Source: a virus. From it: 39,190 nt of DNA. A model generated the notes under the pieces. That model saw only the letters and a list, made by a program, of their open reading frames with translations. It was not told the DNA's origin and did no database searches. The position numbers and the translations under genes were made by a program. Shown here in pieces: positions 36,942 to 39,190 of the stretch. Within the stretch, counting starts at the first letter, position 1; each line of letters begins with the position of its first letter. The DNA is taken from positions 1 through 39,190 of IMG/VR virus record IMGVR_UViG_3300036407_000013, one strand, 5' to 3'.

Positions 36942-37335
36942 TGGCTCCACCTACACCCTGCGTCAGGTCCCCGAGTGGATCGGCAAGACACCGGACACCC
37001 CGGTCCCGAAGGCCGTCAAAACCCGCCTGCTGCTCCGCTACGGCGGCAAGTGCTATCGGACAGGCCACAGGTTCCGCCCGGGCGACGCCATCGAGTTCGA
37101 CCACATCGTGGCCCTCTGCAACGGCGGGGAAAACCGCGAAAGCAACCTCGCTCCCATCCTCGGTGGCAAGCCCCACCAGGAGAAGACCAAGACCGACCGG
37201 GACGAGAAGACCAAGACGGACAGGATGCGGCTGAAGGCGCTGGGTCTGTGGCCGAAGTCGAAGCGACCCCTGCAAGGCCGCGGCTTCTCCTCTGCTCGGG
37301 ATTTTCCGGTCGACAATCGAAAGGGGCGGAAGTGA
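36934..37335 (+). CDS. HNH endonuclease
   Basis: A 133-residue HNH nuclease. The motif includes EFDHIVALCNGGENRESNLAP (His57 and Asn71) and KPHQEKT (final His81), giving the H-N-H/K arrangement. Two cysteines (Cys40 and Cys62) may support the fold. It could help packaging or recombination. The start at 36934 overlaps the previous gene, and its stop overlaps the next GTG. Confidence 0.88.
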   Translation: MADGSTYTLRQVPEWIGKTPDTPVPKAVKTRLLLRYGGKCYRTGHRFRPGDAIEFDHIVALCNGGENRESNLAPILGGKPHQEKTKTDRDEKTKTDRMRLKALGLWPKSKRPLQGRGFSSARDFPVDNRKGRK

Positions 37336-37625
37336 ACCTCGCCACGCTAGCCGCAGCGACAGCAGCCACCCTTCTGACGGCAACGGAGGCCCAGGCCGAC
37401 CCGTGCAAGCTGATCCCGGACAGAGGGTCTGCCCCCGCCTGGCTGAAGCCTGGCGCCACGTTCTCCGGGCCTGTCGTCTACGTCGGTGATGGCGACAGCC
37501 TCTGCGTTGCGCTCGGTCAGGCGCCCAGCCAATGGCTGGAGGTGCGTCTTGCCGACTTCTACGCCCCCGAGCTGAGCCAGCCCGGCGGGAAGCAGGCGCG
37601 GGACGCCCTCGCCGCCTCGTCATGA
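37332..37625 (+). pseudogene. SNase-like nuclease, N-terminal part
   Basis: A 97-residue secreted protein: signal peptide (about residues 1-21, LATLAAATAATLLTATEAQA), then CKLIPDRGSAPAWLKPGATFSG and a thermonuclease-type core VVYVGDGDSLCVAL ... VRLADFYAPELSQPGG ... ARDALA. This is the first half of an SNase-like domain; the frame stops at TGA 37623-37625. The second half continues in another frame at 37622. A single-base deletion, sequencing error or programmed shift could explain it. GTG start at 37332. Confidence 0.6.
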
Positions 37626-37756
37626 ACCGGCGGATCTCCTGCACGGCCGAGAACCGCACGTATGACCGCTACGCCGCCGCCTGCACGCTGAACGGCAGGG
37701 GCTTGGGCGCGCTGCTCCGTGCGGCCGGCGTCAGGGAAGGTGGGAGGGGGCGATGA
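37622..37756 (+). pseudogene. SNase-like nuclease, C-terminal part
   Basis: A 44-residue continuation: NRRISCTAENRTYDRYAAAC, then TLNGRGLGALLRAAGVREGG, which matches the second half of SNase-like proteins (V-x-C ... YGR-type ... R-L-G). Overlaps the first part as ATGA, so it could be separately translated, but the domain spans both frames. The two may assemble if expressed. Confidence 0.6.
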
Positions 37757-38124
37757 GCGCGTTCGAGCACCTACCCCCGCGGCTAACCACGGCCCAAGTC
37801 TGCGAGCTCGCTCACTGCAGCGTCACCACGCTCTGGCGCAAGCGACGGGAGAACCCCGCCTGGCTGCCGGCCGCGGCGGTCCAACTCAGCAAGACCACCA
37901 TGTTTGATCGTGACGCAGTTCTCACGGCGCTCGGTTTGATGAAGGATGCCCCCGCCAATGACCAATGGGCGGTTGACCCCGATGCCATCCGTAAAGCTCG
38001 AGCTCGGAAAGTACGTCACGCTCCGGCGTCGGCAGGACGGCACCTATCGGGTGCTGATGGAGGTTCCCGCCAGGCTGCGGCCCTCCGACTGGCTGCCAGC
38101 AATCCCGCTCCCCATCGAGGGTAG
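37753..38124 (+). CDS. Putative excisionase-like HTH protein
   Basis: A 123-residue reading. The first 65 residues are an AlpA/Xis-type HTH: RLTTAQVCELAHCSVTTLWRK, then RENPAWLPAAAVQLSKTTMF and DRDAVLTALGLM. After that the frame runs through the integrase in another register and loses domain character (Arg/Ala/Gly-rich). Overlap with the integrase reading from 37946 is 179 bp. Location next to the integrase supports an excision role. Confidence 0.6.
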   Translation: MSAFEHLPPRLTTAQVCELAHCSVTTLWRKRRENPAWLPAAAVQLSKTTMFDRDAVLTALGLMKDAPANDQWAVDPDAIRKARARKVRHAPASAGRHLSGADGGSRQAAALRLAASNPAPHRG

Positions 38125-39190
38125 CCGAACGGGTGACCTGACGGACCTGGACGAGCTCGCTCGCATCAAGTCCGATGCGGCGCGGCTCTACACGAACCTG
38201 CTGCGACTGCGAGCGGGCTACGAGCCGGCGGAGCGCACGACGAAGGATCTCCCGCGGCTGGTGCGCGAGTGGGAGAAGTCGCAGTTCTTCAAGGCCAAGA
38301 AGCCGCGCACCCAGAAGGGCTACAGCTACCACGCGGGTCTAGTGCTGGATTGGTCGGAGGCGACGGGCCACAAGCCGGTCGCGGCGCTCTCGCGGAAGGC
38401 CATAGAGGACTTCCTGGCGCTCTATGACGACCGGCCAACCACCCGGCGTCACGTGAAGATCGTTCTCAAGATGCTGCTGGACCACGCCATCGCCATGGAG
38501 TGGCGAGCAGACAACCCGGCCGAACGCATCAAGGTCACGGCGCCCGAGACGGAAGTGACCATCTGGGAGCTCGAGGACGTGCGCCGGGAAGCGTGGGCCT
38601 GCGCCGAAGCTGGCCAGCCGTCGATCGCCGCGCTGATCCTCACCAACTGGGAGATCGGCCAGCGCCTCACAGACGTACGCCTGTTCCGCCGCGGGGCGGA
38701 GTACATCAACGGTGCGTTCCGCTTCTGGCAGTCGAAGACCGGCGCTTACGTCACCATCGAGGTCAGCGCCGAGCTCCAGGAGCTCCTGGCCGCGATCGAG
38801 AAGCCGGACAGCCTCTATCTGTTCACCGATGCGGCCACCGGCAAGCCTTGGGACGAGCAGCGCCTCGGCCACGTGTTCGCAGCGATCCGCACGAAGCCGG
38901 AGCTCCAGCTGCGAGCTCTCCGCCACAGCTGCGTCGTCCAGTTGGCCCGGCACGACGCCACCATTCCCGAGATCGCCAGCATCACCGGCCACTCGCCGTT
39001 CTCGGCCGAACAGATCCTCCGCAAGTACCTGCCGCGGGACAACGAGCTCGCGTGGGCGGCGCAGCGGAAACGGGGTCTGATCGGAACGACTCGCGCACAG
39101 GAGTCTGACGGCGGGTCCGACAGGAAGTCTGACGGTGCGGACGCAGCGCGCTCACCCAACCCGAAAACCGCAACAAGGGCAAAGGGTTAG
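37946..39190 (+). CDS. int: Tyrosine integrase
   Basis: A 414-residue site-specific recombinase, ending at the window edge. N-terminal arm-binding region, SAM-like core-binding domain (about 95-190) and catalytic domain follow. Residues: R240 (EIGQRLTDV), K264 (QSKTGAY), R326-H327 in RALRHSC, H349 in ITGHSPFSAEQ, and nucleophile Tyr361 in ILRKYLPRD. The His of the usual HxxR is Arg323 here. The C-terminus is charged and disordered. Start could be 37946, 37958 or 37982; none has a strong ribosome site. attP is not visible and probably lies beyond the edge. Confidence 0.9.
   Translation: MPPPMTNGRLTPMPSVKLELGKYVTLRRRQDGTYRVLMEVPARLRPSDWLPAIPLPIEGSRTGDLTDLDELARIKSDAARLYTNLLRLRAGYEPAERTTKDLPRLVREWEKSQFFKAKKPRTQKGYSYHAGLVLDWSEATGHKPVAALSRKAIEDFLALYDDRPTTRRHVKIVLKMLLDHAIAMEWRADNPAERIKVTAPETEVTIWELEDVRREAWACAEAGQPSIAALILTNWEIGQRLTDVRLFRRGAEYINGAFRFWQSKTGAYVTIEVSAELQELLAAIEKPDSLYLFTDAATGKPWDEQRLGHVFAAIRTKPELQLRALRHSCVVQLARHDATIPEIASITGHSPFSAEQILRKYLPRDNELAWAAQRKRGLIGTTRAQESDGGSDRKSDGADAARSPNPKTATRAKG

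Noticed and set aside
1-39190. CRISPR array, insertion sequence or rRNA/tRNA gene
   Set aside because: No spaced direct repeats, transposase-like frames with terminal repeats, or RNA-gene folds were seen by eye.

Overview
The window is a nearly complete temperate podovirus-type prophage (about 39 kb, GC-rich) of an alphaproteobacterium, probably a Caulobacterales-like host. The basis is the capsid module (SU10-type major capsid, adaptor and portal with a TerS/TerL pair), a spike base protein of the RCAP_Rcc01079 type known from Rhodobacter gene transfer agent-like elements, a GcrA-like DNA-binding protein, and an integrase that ends exactly at the right edge. No tRNA, rRNA, insertion sequence or CRISPR array was seen. 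Host assignment is inference.

Layout. 1-679: three tiny overlapping plus-strand genes of unknown function that end at a bidirectional terminator-like hairpin. 783-4410, minus strand: lysis region (DUF1353 protein, lipoprotein, 34-residue membrane protein, GH24 lysozyme, metallophosphoesterase, and an overlapping inner/outer spanin pair), interrupted by a plus-strand HNH-type gene. 4549-23628, minus strand, transcribed from about 23.8 kb leftward: TerS, TerL, portal, small coupled proteins, scaffold, major capsid, a strong terminator, spike/decoration and ConA-like surface proteins, adaptor, tail fibres, nozzle-like protein and three large putative ejection proteins, one with an SLT lytic transglycosylase domain. 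Plus-strand cargo genes sit inside this block: an O-acyltransferase (14.3-15.3 kb) divergent from a lipoprotein metallopeptidase, and a 73-residue protein at 10.9 kb. 23855-29104, minus strand: replication and early genes (primase/Toprim protein, SF2 helicase, DUF1376, DnaA domain IV-like, GcrA-like, DUF1064 nuclease). 29152-30248: small plus-strand genes of unknown function. 30256-31342: immunity region with a Cro-like gene, a CI/LexA-type S24 repressor, and five copies of a 15-bp operator. 31368-39190, plus strand: a tightly coupled operon of small accessory genes followed by recombination genes (YqaJ exonuclease, Rad52-like annealing protein, NinB, HNH, split SNase-like nuclease), an HTH excisionase-like gene and the tyrosine integrase.

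How it fits together. The repressor probably binds GTGCAT-N3-RTGCAC sites in two promoter modules of identical geometry (34-bp operator spacing with a TTGACC hexamer between), one leftward to cro and one rightward to the accessory/recombination operon. Lytic growth would then use the leftward replication and structural operons. The acyltransferase and metallopeptidase are candidates for lysogenic conversion or virion/surface functions. Nearly all genes are joined by ATGA, GTGA, TGATG or TAATG overlaps, which decided most start codons given here.
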